Source of the DNA: Chalara sp. BL73
Lineage: Eukaryota; Ascomycota; Leotiomycetes; Helotiales
Reading direction: 5' to 3'
Length of the DNA stretch: 64,000 nucleotides
NCBI GenBank assembly: GCA_918026815.1
Contig: CAKJVC010000030.1
Span: 1,178,001 to 1,242,000, forward strand
Below, in pieces: positions 12,278 to 24,513 of the stretch; position 1 is the first letter of the stretch, and every line of letters starts with the position of its first letter. The notes below the pieces were generated by a model that was not told the origin of the DNA, searched no databases, and was given only the letters and a program-made list of their open reading frames with translations. The position numbers and the translations under genes are program-made.

Positions 12278-14093
12278 CGTGGACGGTAGTGTTAAGTGTC
12301 AACACAGGGAAGCTTTGTCGCAGGCACTTTTACTGTCCAGCCAAGGGAGTACAAAAGCGTTACACGGGCTGCCCAAGACAATCACCTCCTGGGGGTGACC
12401 AGTGACTCGAGAACGCGTCGCAGGAAATGATAAACCTCTGAGAAGAGGCAGAGAAAGCCTGTTTGTATATGATTTGTTGTCAACGATGCATGATTGTGGG
12501 AGAGGTCGAGGTAGGGAGTCGGTGAAGAGGGACGATGTTCGTATCTCAATGGGAGAGCAGCAGCTTGAGGTCAGGACCCTTGGGCTAAATTAAGCGCGGC
12601 GGGCGTGGAGTGAGCGAGGCGTGGATTTTGGAGGGGATGGGGATGGGATGTCACTGTTAGAGTGCCTTGGCAATGAATGAGAAGTGTGTAATCACAATTT
12701 ATTTCTGCAGCAAAGGGAGATTGAGCCACAGTGATGATTAGATTAGAAATGACCAAGAAAAAAAAAGGAAAAAAAGAGAAGGAAAAAAAAAAGACAGAGA
12801 GTGAGGGAGAGAGGGAGAGAGTGAAGTGAGACACAGCCAACATATGCATTCAGATACTATTCAAAAGCGACCAATGCACACACACACACTTGTGTTATGC
12901 TCGGCTTGTTTCCGGTACACATGTACAGTACATTTAGTGCTAAGATGGTGCTGAGCATCTTGCCCACAATATACGGTTTATTTGCATGGGCTTTGTACAA
13001 GCCAGCTGAAACCTTACAAGTGCCTTTTTGTAGCTCCGATCGCTAGGATATCTGGCATAATTCATTCTATATGCCCCCCATATTACGTTGTTAGTTAGGT
13101 CTGGCTTGGAACTAGCCATGGACAAACACGCGGTGCAATTTCTCAAGAATAGCATCTGCGACCGGGTACTGACTGGTATTATTAGGCTGCCATGAAAAAA
13201 GTCCTTTTGGAGCCCAACAGAACAAAGAACGACAAGTGGATTGGAGAATGAAGCTTTCAGTCACCGCAACCACCAGAATAATAACAATAACAATAACATT
13301 AATCTCCTAAGGCTGGTTGGCACACCGATAAAAGCATTCGCTCTCCAAGAAAAAAAAAAAAAAGCCCCCCAAATTTATCGGCGGGATGCAGGGCAGGCTC
13401 GAATGATATCATACAAGGCTCGACTTCAACGGTTCAGGCTATTTCTTAGCTCATGGTACGAAATGCCCTATATGCCTGGTGTAACAAAGACACCAAATCC
13501 ATTCAGATGGGTCCGCAAGACTGAGTAGTTCGATGAATGTCTGAAGCTACAGATGTTTCCATTTTCTTTCCACTTCTTCAGAACCACTGCACAAATAAAG
13601 ATATACTTAAATTACTCGAATTAACGAACATCCTGACCTCGCCGAACATCTCAAAGTGTTATTTTGGAATATTTATTTACTTCCCAATTGAATTCTGCTG
13701 ACAAACATCCCATTACATTAACGGTCAAGGCTTTGCTCTATGGCCTCACATGACAAGGCTGATGCCTTCGCTGCATGAATTGATAAGAGAGACCAGCCTG
13801 ATGAATCATGACGCAGACTTTACCATGTTTCTCTGCCTACAACAATTCTTCAATTTCTTCTTTTATTCTTGATTCATCCCTTCTGCAAACCTAGGATGCA
13901 TTTGATACATTCTCCAGCTCTATGTTAAATAGGATTTCGCGCGGTTCAAAACCGAACCTGAAGTTCACCCTACTAAAGCCTGCTGCTGCCTTCAGCAGTA
14001 GCCATCATTTACTCTCGACCTCACCTCCGACAACTGCACGATCTTCATGCATGAGATTTCCCTCCCGAGAAGTTGTCCAAGGTCACTCCTAAC
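12278..14093. other. Divergent YAK1/RAD26 intergenic region
   Basis: 1.8 kb between two divergent starts. It contains simple-sequence DNA and many short open frames without domain content, and probably long 5' leaders. A poly-A/purine tract lies at 12755-12830, a CA repeat at 12876-12889, and an A-run near 13350. Confidence 0.5.
12755..12830. repeat. Purine (A/G) low-complexity tract
   Basis: About 75 bp of almost pure A and G on the plus strand: poly-A blocks, then GAGGGAGA-type repeats. It lies about 480 bp upstream of the YAK1 start. On the YAK1 strand it is a polypyrimidine tract, common in fungal promoters and leaders. Confidence 0.8.
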
Positions 14094-17000
14094 ATGGCTT
14101 CATCTACCACCTCTTCCGACTATACCACTCCTCGAGACTACGAACAGATGTTGATAAAGAGAGAGGAAACGCTTGGGGAGGTAGTTGCAGCTGTGGCAGA
14201 GGATGCTGTTGAAGAAGAGCCTGATCAGGATCATGAGCTGCCACTTGATGAAGAAAGTGCACTGAAGGATTTGACTGAGAATGTTCGCGATCAAGACGAT
14301 CTAGAGCGAGATATCACGAACCAGGCAAACCTTATGATGATCGAGCAAGAGGACGAACGAGACAAGAAAAGAATCGAGAAGGTCAACAACAAGATAGAAA
14401 AGCTCGAAGGACAATTACGTGGTCAGCGGCGACGACTGAATAACACTGTCAACAATCCTCTCATGCACACCCGATGCCAGGAAGAGATTGAGCGCATAAA
14501 TGCCGACATAACTATATCTAGACAAGATATCGCGGATATACAACAACGAATCGATGACCGACATCAGTATGATGGTGGCGATCAGGGACAAGATACTGCT
14601 TCTGGAAATAAGCGCTTACCAAATGAGAGTCAGCGGGAGTTTCTTATTCGCACAGGGAAGATCACACCATTTTCACGTATGCCTATGCGAGGACCTGAAG
14701 GATTCAATGGGGACCTCACAGAGGCGCTTATGGATGCGGAGGAAGAAGAAGAGGCCGTCGCTGAGGTTGCTGAACCAGAGGAGCACCAGTCTCATCAAAA
14801 TCTTCGACTTCCCGGGTTCGCTGATGCATCAGATTGTGGGATCGGTACACCAGATAGTGAGTTTGGTTTGCGACCACGCAAGAAAAGGAAGTTAGACGTC
14901 AGTGGGCCAAGTTCACGCTATAGAAAAGTTTCCCCAGATGAAGATACCACTGATAACTTCACGCCAGACCTATCAGATCAAGACTTGGATGATATGGACG
15001 ATGAGGAAAGGGACGACGACGAACTTACGACGAAGCGAACGACGAAAAAGAGACCTTCCAGTCAAGCTAAGTTACAGGAGAAGATTGATTTGTCCGGGAT
15101 CGATGATGGAAATGAGCAGATGTATCAGTCTAGGCTAACAGCATGGGTGAAAATGAGAAGCGAAGCTAGGCGACGCGCACTACAGAGGCAGGAAGAACCA
15201 CCTGGAGATGTTCTTTCTGACGAAGATAGAGATGACGAGTGGTTCAAACCATGCCCCGGTGTGCCTGATCACCAGTTTGATAACGACCTGAAGCTTCCTG
15301 GAGATATTTATCCTGCGCTATTTGATTACCAGAAGACAGGTGTTCAATGGCTTGGAGAGCTGTATAATCAGCAAGTGGGTGGTATTATTGGAGATGAAAT
15401 GGGCTTGGGAAAGACAATCCAGATGATTTCTTTCTTGGCTGGATTACATTACAGCAAGAAACTTAACAACCCCATAATTGTCGTAGCGCCGGCTACCGTT
15501 CTTCGACAATGGGTAAATGAATTTCACAGATGGTGGCCACCTTTGAGAGTGTCTATCCTGCATAGCTCTGGCAGTGGCATGCTAAATGTTAGCAACGAAG
15601 GCCGCATTGAGGATATTGAGGAGAGGTATGGCAATACAGATAAAACGCCACCGAAGTCTCATAAAGCAGCCAAGAGAATCGTCGATCGAGTTGTGCAGCA
15701 TGGCCACGTCCTCGTCACGACTTATGCTGGACTACAAACATACTCAGACGTCCTCATCCCTGTAAATTGGGACTATGCTGTGCTGGACGAAGGCCACAAG
15801 ATCAGAAATCCCAATACAGCCATCACTATCCACTGCAAGGAACTTAGGACAGCGAATCGAGTGATTCTTTCCGGCACACCAATGCAGAATAACTTGGTAG
15901 AGCTTTGGTCATTATTCGACTTTGTCTTTCCCATGCGATTGGGCACTCTTGTGAATTTCCGTCAGGCATTCGAAGTTCCTATCAAGATTGGTGGTTATGC
16001 CAATGCTACAAATCTGCAAGTGTTGACTGCTACCAAGTGCGCAGAGACGTTAAAGGCAGCCATCAGCCCGTATCTCCTTCAAAGACTTAAGGTCGATGTA
16101 GCATCAGATTTACCAAAAAAAAGTGAACAGGTGCTCTTTTGTAAGCTTACCAAGCCACAACGACAGGCTTATGAGATGTTTCTCTCCTCCGAGGAAATGA
16201 CTTCAATCGCGAACGGCCAGCGGAACACTTTATATGGAATAGATATTTTACGAAAAGTCTGCAATCATCCTGATCTTCTCGATCCATCTTTACGAAGGAA
16301 ACCAGGCTACAAGTGGGGTAATCCTAATAAGTCAGGGAAGATGCAAGTTGTAAAGGCTTTACTAGATATGTGGAAAAGATTTGGCCATAAGACCTTGCTT
16401 TTCAGCCAAGGCACGCAGATGCTGGACATCATAGAAGATTTTGTCAAAGGTCTTGATGGCTTCAACTATCTTCGTATGGATGGTAAAACTAGCGTGAAGG
16501 ATCGGCAAAGCCTGGTCGATCAGTTCAATAATGATCCTGACCTACATGTATTTTTACTAACCACTAAGGTTGGTGGCCTAGGAGTCAACCTGACTGGAGC
16601 AAATCGAGTTATTATTTTCGATCCAGACTGGAACCCCTCAACCGATGTCCAAGCACGAGAACGAGCCTGGCGTCTTGGGCAAAAACGTGAGGTCACTATA
16701 TATCGGCTTATGACTGCAGGCACTATAGAAGAAAAGATTTACCACCGCCAAATATTCAAGCAATTCTTGACGAACAAAATTCTTAAAGATCCAAAGCAAC
16801 GCCAGACTTTCCAAATCAAGGATTTATATGATCTATTTACTCTTGGCGGAGGCGAGGATGGTGCGACAGAAACCGGTCAGATGTTTCAAGGCACTGAGGT
16901 TCGCTTCAACAAAGAAAATGTAGAAGCCGGTACCGAAAAAGACAAGGCTTTAAATGAAGGAGATGCCGTGTCTACAGAACAGAATGATGCAGATGGCCAG

Positions 17001-17717
17001 AGGTCAACTGCTGCTGAGATCAAGATTGAGTACGGGGATAATGATACCGGGGTACGCGATCTTACAGGAGTCGCTAGCCTTGAGCAGTTCCGTGGTGATC
17101 CTTCAGAAGACAAGCCATCCTCTGACGAGGCTAGGCTTATGGAGGGTATATTTGCACGATCAGGAGTTCAGGAAGCTCTTGAGCACGACAAGATCATCAA
17201 TGGTAAGCGCAAATATGCGCCAGATCGGATGATGGTAGAACGAGAAGCGAAGAAGGTTGCCGCTGAAGCTGCTGCAGAGCTGCGTAAAGCAGGCGAAGCA
17301 GCGAGAACCATTGAGCCTGGCACGGTAACATGGACTGGCGAGTTTGGCTCAGCTGGGCGGCCTGTCAACCTGTATCGTCGTGGTGGACCTAGTTCATCGA
17401 GCGTGCTTGCTGGACTAGCAAACAGACAAGGCATAGCACAGTCAGGAAGCGCTAATAGCTCGAGATCTGCAACACCAAACGCTAACTCCCCTGCAACAGG
17501 CGGGAAGGACTTCTTGAAGTTGATCAGAGAGTTCCTCCTGCGTCATGGAGGCTCCGTACCCACTCAGATGTTGGTGAATCACTTTAATCGAATGTGTCAA
17601 ACACCACAGCAAACGGCGGAGTTCAAACACATGCTTCGTGAAATTGCTAGCTTAGAACAGCCAGGCAATAACAGCCGCATGAGAGGCAAGTGGGTTTTGA
17701 AAGATGAATTTAAATAG
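14094..17717 (+). CDS. RAD26: Transcription-coupled repair ATPase RAD26 (CSB/ERCC6 orthologue)
   Basis: SWI2/SNF2 DNA translocase that acts on stalled RNA polymerase II in transcription-coupled nucleotide excision repair. Single exon, 1207 aa from the ATG at 14094 (upstream in-frame codons lack ATG). An acidic N-terminus with a long Lys/Glu/Arg coiled coil (about 85-150) precedes the ATPase core: Walker A DEMGLGKT near 433-440, APATVLRQW, Walker B DEGH near 563 in place of DEAH, SGTPMQN near 592, and in lobe 2 GGLGVNLTGA, DPDWNPSTD and RAWRLGQ near 857. The last about 70 residues form a helical segment (FLKLIREFLLRHGG) matching the C-terminal winged-helix-like region of CSB proteins. DEGH is usual in Rad26. 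Diverges from YAK1. Confidence 0.95.
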   Translation: MASSTTSSDYTTPRDYEQMLIKREETLGEVVAAVAEDAVEEEPDQDHELPLDEESALKDLTENVRDQDDLERDITNQANLMMIEQEDERDKKRIEKVNNKIEKLEGQLRGQRRRLNNTVNNPLMHTRCQEEIERINADITISRQDIADIQQRIDDRHQYDGGDQGQDTASGNKRLPNESQREFLIRTGKITPFSRMPMRGPEGFNGDLTEALMDAEEEEEAVAEVAEPEEHQSHQNLRLPGFADASDCGIGTPDSEFGLRPRKKRKLDVSGPSSRYRKVSPDEDTTDNFTPDLSDQDLDDMDDEERDDDELTTKRTTKKRPSSQAKLQEKIDLSGIDDGNEQMYQSRLTAWVKMRSEARRRALQRQEEPPGDVLSDEDRDDEWFKPCPGVPDHQFDNDLKLPGDIYPALFDYQKTGVQWLGELYNQQVGGIIGDEMGLGKTIQMISFLAGLHYSKKLNNPIIVVAPATVLRQWVNEFHRWWPPLRVSILHSSGSGMLNVSNEGRIEDIEERYGNTDKTPPKSHKAAKRIVDRVVQHGHVLVTTYAGLQTYSDVLIPVNWDYAVLDEGHKIRNPNTAITIHCKELRTANRVILSGTPMQNNLVELWSLFDFVFPMRLGTLVNFRQAFEVPIKIGGYANATNLQVLTATKCAETLKAAISPYLLQRLKVDVASDLPKKSEQVLFCKLTKPQRQAYEMFLSSEEMTSIANGQRNTLYGIDILRKVCNHPDLLDPSLRRKPGYKWGNPNKSGKMQVVKALLDMWKRFGHKTLLFSQGTQMLDIIEDFVKGLDGFNYLRMDGKTSVKDRQSLVDQFNNDPDLHVFLLTTKVGGLGVNLTGANRVIIFDPDWNPSTDVQARERAWRLGQKREVTIYRLMTAGTIEEKIYHRQIFKQFLTNKILKDPKQRQTFQIKDLYDLFTLGGGEDGATETGQMFQGTEVRFNKENVEAGTEKDKALNEGDAVSTEQNDADGQRSTAAEIKIEYGDNDTGVRDLTGVASLEQFRGDPSEDKPSSDEARLMEGIFARSGVQEALEHDKIINGKRKYAPDRMMVEREAKKVAAEAAAELRKAGEAARTIEPGTVTWTGEFGSAGRPVNLYRRGGPSSSSVLAGLANRQGIAQSGSANSSRSATPNANSPATGGKDFLKLIREFLLRHGGSVPTQMLVNHFNRMCQTPQQTAEFKHMLREIASLEQPGNNSRMRGKWVLKDEFK

Positions 17718-18047
17718 CTTCTACAGGAAGCAGCAAATACCAAGCAATACATAACGAGTGCATCCATCCCAGGTTTCTACATGTTATTTAGCGAAGGCGT
17801 TCGAGGCGGGACCATGCATCGCATCATATATTATGACATGAGGTACATAAATACAATATTCATCCTGAGTCTGCTCTCTTCTTCTCGCCTAATCTATTAT
17901 GACCATTGAGCCGCTCCAGCCAATAACTGCCTGAGGCACTAGTGCTTACTGGGATGGGGATGGTATCACAAAATGTCTAGCTCACTTATATATCATTATT
18001 CCTAAAGGCTTCGCTCATTTCTTGAGAACCCTTAGCATTCAATAATC
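17718..18047. other. RAD26 3' flank and promoter of the DUF4267 gene
   Basis: 330 bp with no open frame of interest. It must hold the RAD26 polyadenylation signal and the promoter of the small membrane-protein gene at 18048. Confidence 0.5.
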
Positions 18048-18437
18048 ATGACATCCTTTCACCCCTGGCGCCACATCCCGCCCCTCCTCATCGGCACCGG
18101 CCAAGGACTAGGCGGCCTCATACCATTTTGGAACCCAGCACGAGCAATTGGTGAATTTGGCCTCCCGCCACGCATCCAATCCTCCCAACCCGCACAACAG
18201 ACATTTACGATATATGCAGCACGATCGTCAATCATTGGCGCCGCGATCTGGATCTCTTACTTCAGGGGCCGGTTTAGAACTGTCGACCTGCTCATGGCGC
18301 TGAATGCTTATGGCGCTGCTGTGGATGCTTATATTTGCTTTACCGAAGGTGAGGTTGGGAGGGCGTGGTTTAGAGGGCTGATGGGGGTGTTTGTTGGGGC
18401 TTGGGGGTTGTTGGGTATTACGAGCGGTGGACCTTAG
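18048..18437 (+). CDS. Small integral membrane protein, DUF4267-like
   Basis: Intronless, 129 aa, ATG at 18048. Hydrophobic segments are spaced as in four-helix membrane proteins: HIPPLLIGTGQGLGGLIPFW, a middle ARSSIIGAAIWISYF, then VDLLMALNAYGAAVDAYI, and finally GLMGVFVGAWGLLGI. Size, the early Gly-rich helix and the conserved ARxxxxG pattern fit the DUF4267 family; no enzymatic function is known for it. It converges on the FAD monooxygenase gene that ends at 18782, 344 bp away. GC content and codon use look richer in G/C than the DNA downstream of 20.5 kb. Confidence 0.75.
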   Translation: MTSFHPWRHIPPLLIGTGQGLGGLIPFWNPARAIGEFGLPPRIQSSQPAQQTFTIYAARSSIIGAAIWISYFRGRFRTVDLLMALNAYGAAVDAYICFTEGEVGRAWFRGLMGVFVGAWGLLGITSGGP

Positions 18438-18781
18438 TTGGGCTTTTGCAATGGATGAAGCGCATGTTTGAGTACATGTTTGAAATTTGGGTCTGTGGAG
18501 CTGATACACACCTAATCCAGGCCATGTCCTTAGATTACTATCACTTTCCCTTATCTTCTTGGTGTCTTTTCAAACCATCTTGACGATTCTGCTTGATATT
18601 CGCTTCGAGCGAGTCCGCCCATTTTTCAAAGCTTACATCAATATATTAGTCAATTCTCAGATAGCCATTAGGACCAATTGAAGGCCCGAAAGGTTGGTGG
18701 AGCAACTTTCATACACTTGACAACTGACTGCACTCCTCATTTGTGAGGCGATAAGCCAAAATACTCAGATGCAGCTCCAAC

Positions 18782-20500
18782 TTAACTACTCAGGCTGGTA
18801 GAATCTTCAGTTCCCACTGCATCTGAGGCAACTTCAACTTTATACCGCTCATCATACAACCAACCCATTGGGTCTTTAGCATCCTTCTTTGCTGGATCCT
18901 TAGGATCACCACTCATAGGGAGCCACGCACTGCCAAAATCTCTTAACCATCTCCACCACCATCGGGCTCCTAAACTGACCACTCCTGTCCAATAGCTCTG
19001 GTTTGCCATTCTCTTGTTCCTTGGCACTCTCGATCGTGAATACTCCTCAATCGCCCTCTCAAAGCTCGGCGAGCCATCTTTATCCGTTGACGGAGAGTGA
19101 TTTAAAAGCATGTTAGCAAGTATAGTGGCATCTTCTATTGCAAAACAAGCACCCTGACCACTCGTTGGGACCATCGTTCTTGCTGCATCTCCAATAACCG
19201 CAATATTCTTGTTGCCAATCTCATCAGGCTCCCAGACACGATGCCATAACGCAGCTCGTACAATCCTCTCGGAGTTCTTGAACACTTCGCCAAAAGTTCC
19301 CGCAACGGGGTGCCACACATCTTCATGCGCTTTTAGAATTTCTTCCGTGCTTTTGCTAGCGTAGCCGCCTGTATTTACTAATGCATGATATCTTGCATAT
19401 TCCCTTTCAGCGTTCTCCCCTACTGAGGATGCACGTTCCGGTGGTGCAGAAGAAGGGAGAGATATTGTCCAGAACTGCTTTCCATTCGGTAAAGCCCAGG
19501 TTGAGGCGGTGCCTGCGTCGAGGAGAATCCAATGTGTGTCCCCAGGCTGAGTGTCAGCCCCTTCTATCTTCTTGCTGACACCATAGATACCCTCTGAGTA
19601 GGCGAATTCGGGTTTCCAACGCTCTTGACGCGCTACCTTCTCATCCTTGGCAGGTATTTGCTCACTGATGTAGCGACGAACAGAACTCCAACTTCCATCG
19701 GCTCCAACGAGTAAGTCAGCCACTACCTCTGAGCCACTCTCGAAGATGATCTGCAATCGATTCTCAGTGGTTTCTTCAATGTTCTTCAATTTACTATCCC
19801 AGATAACCTCCCCACCTAGCTCTTTGATCTTCTCTAAGAGCAGTCTTTGCAGGTCTCTTCTCTCCACAACTCTTAGATTCGTGCCTAGATCTTTCTTCCA
19901 ACCTGGATTGGTGACAAAATTGTAGTGTTTGTGCGCTCCTCCGGTCCAAGCTCTCCAAATATCAATCTTGGTTGTCTCACAGCTGATCTGGTCTAATCTT
20001 CATGACTGTCAGCAGATACTTAACTATGGTAACCCCTGAGATGCCTGTTCGAAGTTGAAGAGAGTCCAAATTTGTATGATGCTTACCTATCTTTCAATCC
20101 CAAGCGAATAAGAGGGTAGAGTGCATTTGATGTAAGTGCAACAGCCGCTCCTGCGGCATAAGTCGCCGCGGATGTTGCGTCTGATTCTTGTGGCTCTGGC
20201 AGTTTCTCGTAAATAATTGGTTTGCTATATCATGTGCTAGTTAGCCGTTGCTCTCAGTCCCTTGTTAAACTGACCCATAAGAAGTGTTGGATTGGAACAG
20301 AGTGGCATGTCACATATCACAAGAATCATTCATCGAAGAAACTACAGGTACGAGGGATGAAGATAGTGATTGGTCCGCGAAATGCAAACTTACTAAAGAG
20401 CACTTAAACTAGGATTCGAGAGGATTGTCAAGGCGAGAACGGGGCCGGCAACACCACCGCCGATGATGGCCACCGTGTATGGCTTTGGTGGAGTTGTCAT
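18782..20500 (-). CDS. FAD-dependent monooxygenase (salicylate hydroxylase-like, group A)
   Basis: Three exons: 20394-20500, 20087-20224 and 18782-19997; introns of 169 and 89 bp; 486 aa. Group A flavoprotein hydroxylases use NAD(P)H, FAD and O2 to hydroxylate aromatic or other small substrates. Visible motifs: dinucleotide-binding VAIIGGGVAGPVLAL at residues 9-23, the DG motif LLVGADGSWSSVRR, and the GD motif AVIGDAARTMVPTSGQGACFAIEDA with the flavin-contacting aspartate. A proline-rich/aromatic stretch near the C-terminus includes GARWWWRWLRDF. The substrate cannot be told from sequence; salicylate hydroxylase, TetX-like or kynurenine-3-monooxygenase-like enzymes share these motifs. No signal peptide is apparent. 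No secondary-metabolite backbone gene is nearby, so a role in aromatic catabolism or detoxification is as likely as biosynthesis. Confidence 0.85.
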
Positions 20501-23500
20501 CCTCGTGCTACTCCTAGACTTTTTCGCTTGTCAGGATTTATCGCAAACAAACTATTTCTTTCATGTGAGAGTTCAATACTTCATGTAAAGAGAATAAACG
20601 ATACTAGATGAGCATTTTGTCGGTCACGGGTAAAAGTTCGTGCGTCTTATTTGTTGGAGCCTAAAAATGAAGGGCAGTGTAGCAAAAGATGGCGTCCTTG
20701 GTTCTTGGCACAACTTGTGACAATTTAGTGAATGTCAAGTTGATCTAGAACTAGTCACGCAGAGCGAGAGAAAAACATATCTTATACGCAATTGAATAGT
20801 TAGTATTATCCCGCTATCCTTAGCTTACACAAATGATGATCCCACTTTTCTGACTAGAGTTTAAGAATGTCTCTTGGCTGACCAACGAGTGCAGTACATA
20901 TATAGTTTGATATATAAAAATTTCCTGGACAGGGTATGCTCTATGTAGTTTCTCAAAACTCGCAAGATGACCCGGGTAAATAATCCAAACCTAGACGGCA
21001 GCCTCGCTAGGGAACTTGGCTCAATTTAGTAATTCCTCTATCAAGTACAGGTCTCACCCTTCCCAGAGCTCCATTGGGAAGTACAAATATACGAGTATGC
21101 ACTAACGGGCGATAATGGCCTCATAAGGGCCGTTCGAAGCAGTAGTAAGCCAACTCTCTTGGGCCTTTTAGCCACCAAGAAGCAATTCTCTTAAGAAGCC
21201 AAAGGGATTTTCCACAAACAAAACTCCTTTCTCATTGAGAACTAGGCTAGAAATAGACGTTTCTGTAGCCATATTTGGGAATGGTTCAGATACTTTTCTC
21301 AGGTCTAATTTTTTTTGCAATCAGGCGTCTTAATATTCGAGACAGAAGTATAGCGGCGATATCTAAGTACACCTACGTACAGCCCAATAGATTTTAAAAT
21401 CCGCCAGATACCTGATATTCTGAAGAGAGATTGCCGATATTACATGTTCAATAGAGATCTAACGAATACGTGCGAGCATATAGTCAGCTGGCCGCCCTAC
21501 TTAGAAAAATTAATTGTCGAAACAACAAGTTCTGAGCCGGCATCAAAAGCTAGTTTGCAGTATTTTGGATGTACCAAGCATTTTTAACACAAAACATTTG
21601 TATTGCGAAAGACACGGCCGTAGGACAGTATTGGAGATGTCAAGGACTTTGATGCGACGTGCAAAGCTTCGCAGTTTCGTTTTTTGGCCAACAATTTTTA
21701 ACGCCTAGCGTTGGCTACCGTTGGGACAAGACACTTGACTATCATCTTAGGAAAATTCTTCAACAGACAGTTGGTATGCTTAACACAGGGAAGATCAGTG
21801 GGCTTTGGTTTAGCAAGGGATAGTATTGGACACGTTCCGGCAATGTACCCGGTGAGATGGTGAACTCAGGCGATTGACTCGTCCCAGTTCCCATGCCAGA
21901 CCTCCTTGGTGAAGAATGGCAAACAAACCCAAACTTAAAAAGGGAACTAGCCGTGGAAGCCTTGAGATAACACGATATGGGGAAGCAGAGTGGCTGGTGG
22001 GAAACAGTATATTGGAGTACAGAAGTCCTATCTCCCACAATACACCTAATGAAAGCTTGGAGCAAGTGATGTAAGGGCCGTCATAGATAATTATTTGTTA
22101 AAGCCGTAGGATGATACTTCTAGCACAAATTACGAAACCACACAGAGCGCCTATCCTGTCTGTATGCCTAAATGCAGAGACACCATCACGCACCCCATGA
22201 ATAGCTCCCATGTAGATTGGAATACTATGATCGTAGGATTTCTTATGCATCAATTTCTCCGCACTTGCTAAAATGCTTTGATGCATCAGATATTACCGTG
22301 AAGCCTCAGGCACCTAGGCTAAGACAGGTCCACATACATAGCTAGCTACTCCTCCTACCTTTCAGAGAGTTAGACGTTATATTCATGCCTTTCCCTATCC
22401 TACTGCTTTCCATACCTATGGTATCGCGTGCTATTGCTGGTCTCGGGACATCCCATCTTATTCCCAACACCTACGTGAGACTTAGCTGCTAGACTCATTA
22501 CCATGTATTGTTAATACAGTCAAATTTAGAAATAGTACTTTCACAATCTCTCCTAGCCACTAATTATCTTATCAATAAATTTAAAATCCAAGAGATAATT
22601 AATAACCCAACACTAGTTCTTGGTCCTTGCACTTTCTTGTTAGAGATACTCTTCAATCTTCAGGTATTCAAATCCTTTAGTATTATTTTTCTAGATACAT
22701 TGTATAGCTTAAATGTACCAGAGGAACTCAATAAGCAGCAACTGCTGCAGCAAAATGAACTAAACAATCCGTTTGTCTTTTGCCAAACGATCTGTATAGT
22801 GCAAGGCGTTTGTATTGCTTATGAGTTGCAGCTCTTATCTAGCCGAGTAAGGTAGTGGATAAAAACAGGCAGCGAAACTCCTAGTTTTGGCTAGGTAGTA
22901 ACCTTATAGCAGTGCGGCTAATGTGCTAAATGGAAGCTGGAAGTTGACCTAGAAACTCTGTATTATAAGGGTCCCCTATTGATAAATCGTCTTGCAACTA
23001 GCAGATATCAGATATTAGGGATTCTTAACAAAACTTAATCTTGTACTATTTAAAGATTAAGACCTTCCTTGAGCATTACCTTAATCGAAATAGCAATATT
23101 ATATACTCAGAGCATATATTGCGGGCTAAACCTTCAGACGGAAATAATAAAGATTTCATCCTCTATTAGTTGTTCAATCGATCCCAGCGCTCAGACGCAT
23201 CTACTGTATGTCTCGTAGCCCGGAAAACGTATCAACGTCTTGGGAGATTTATATTCTTACGAGGCTCGACGGAGAGGCCTCGACGTTTTACCTCGCCCCG
23301 ACGTGCCGCCGAGGGCTCAGATGGTTCAGACATTTTTGACGGGTTGTCATATAACCAGGAAAACTGGTAGACATCATGTGACAGTGACGGATTTTCCGGG
23401 AGAAGTTACAATATTATATAGAAGAAGAAGATATAGATCGATTGATCATGAGTATTAATTGGAATTATTAATTATGTATAAATATTTAAGCTTTGCCCTT

Positions 23501-23690
23501 CTGGGAATAGGATTCCCCATTTCGGGCAAGGTGTGGCTGGATGGCCCTGCCGCCACTTTTAACGTGTGCGTTAGAGGCCACAAATTTTGCAAGGTTTGCA
23601 AGATCTGCGAGGCTACAAGTTTAAACATCATTTCCGCTGCTCATAATCTGGCCATTATCGTAAGCAAAGAACTTCGCTCTCATCGTCAAG
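20501..23690. other. AT-rich gene-poor stretch, possible decayed repeat
   Basis: About 3.2 kb without a supportable gene. Base composition turns AT-rich, especially 22.5-23.2 kb, with many TAA/TAG triplets in every frame, as expected of old or RIP-mutated repeat DNA. The longest frame (22508-22855 +) lacks any domain I know. A more GC-rich patch at 23210-23340 does not match coding sequence I recognise. I find no clear terminal repeats or target-site duplication. Confidence 0.45.
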
Positions 23691-24513
23691 ATGGCCGCTT
23701 CATCCCAGTCTACGCTTTCAGTCATGCCCGCGTATAAATCCGATTTTCTCGAATCCTGCCTCTCTGGGAACGTCCTCACGTTTGGCTCCTACACCCTTAA
23801 ATCCGGCCGACGTATGTACAATTCCAGCCTACCACGACGCGTCTACCTTTCTATAACAATGGCCTCGCCTACTAATCTACTTGCTCATAGAATCTCCATA
23901 TTTCTTCAATGCTGGCTCCTTCCATACCTCTGAGCTTCTCTTCTCTATTTCTACTGCCTACGCCCAGGCCATTGTATCCTTCCTCGCTACTAATCCTTCA
24001 ATCCCAAAGCCTGATATTATATTTGGCCCTGCATACAAGGGGATTCCTCTTGCGTGCTCTACATTACTTCAGCTTCACCGCTCTGATCCTGAGACGTGGT
24101 CGTCTGTCTCTTATAGCTTCAATCGTAAAGAAGCTAAAGACCATGGTGAAGGTGGGAATATTGTTGGAGCTTCGCTGAAGGGGAAGAACGTATTGGTCAT
24201 TGATGATGTGATTACAGCCGGTACCGCCATGCGGGAAACACTCGACCTTGTTAACAAGGAAAATGGCAAAGTGATTGGATTTGTGGTTGCGCTTGATCGC
24301 GTGGAGAAAATGCCCGGGCCAAGAGAGAAAGATGGCTTTGATGATGGAGAGCCGAGAATGAGCGCTATGGGCCAGATCAGAAAGGAATTCGGCGTACAAA
24401 CTTCGAGTATCGTCACGTTGGACGATCTGATTGCGCTTTTGAAGGAAAAGGGCAACGTCGAGGACCTAGAGAAGATGGAGGCATACAGGAAGCGATATCT
24501 AGCCAGTGATTGA
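23691..24513 (+). CDS. URA5: Orotate phosphoribosyltransferase
   Basis: Transfers phosphoribose from PRPP to orotate to give OMP, the fifth step of de novo pyrimidine synthesis, in the cytosol. Two exons, 23691-23811 and 23891-24513, flank a 79 bp intron (branch ACTAATC, phase 1); 247 aa. The junction restores LKSGRQSPYFFNAGSF, the family's orotate/loop signature. Also visible are FGPAYKGIPLA, SYSFNRKEAKDHGEGG (flexible catalytic loop with the K-E-x-K-D-H-G pattern) and the PRPP-binding VLVIDDVITAGTAMRE. Length and motif order fit the fungal enzyme, and all key residues are present. It is flanked by an AT-rich stretch upstream and a GH36 pseudogene downstream, so a core gene sits inside an accessory region. 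Confidence 0.95.

Noticed and set aside
12876..12889. CA microsatellite as possible regulatory element
   Set aside because: Ordinary simple repeat; nothing ties it to a function.
14073..14093. Upstream extension of the RAD26 frame
   Set aside because: It starts with a TTG, so the ATG at 14094 is used.
22508..22855. 115-codon frame in the AT-rich stretch
   Set aside because: AT-driven composition and no known domain; likely chance or decayed DNA.
23230..23330. GC-rich patch that might be an LTR or retroelement end
   Set aside because: No terminal repeat pair, primer site or target duplication found by eye.
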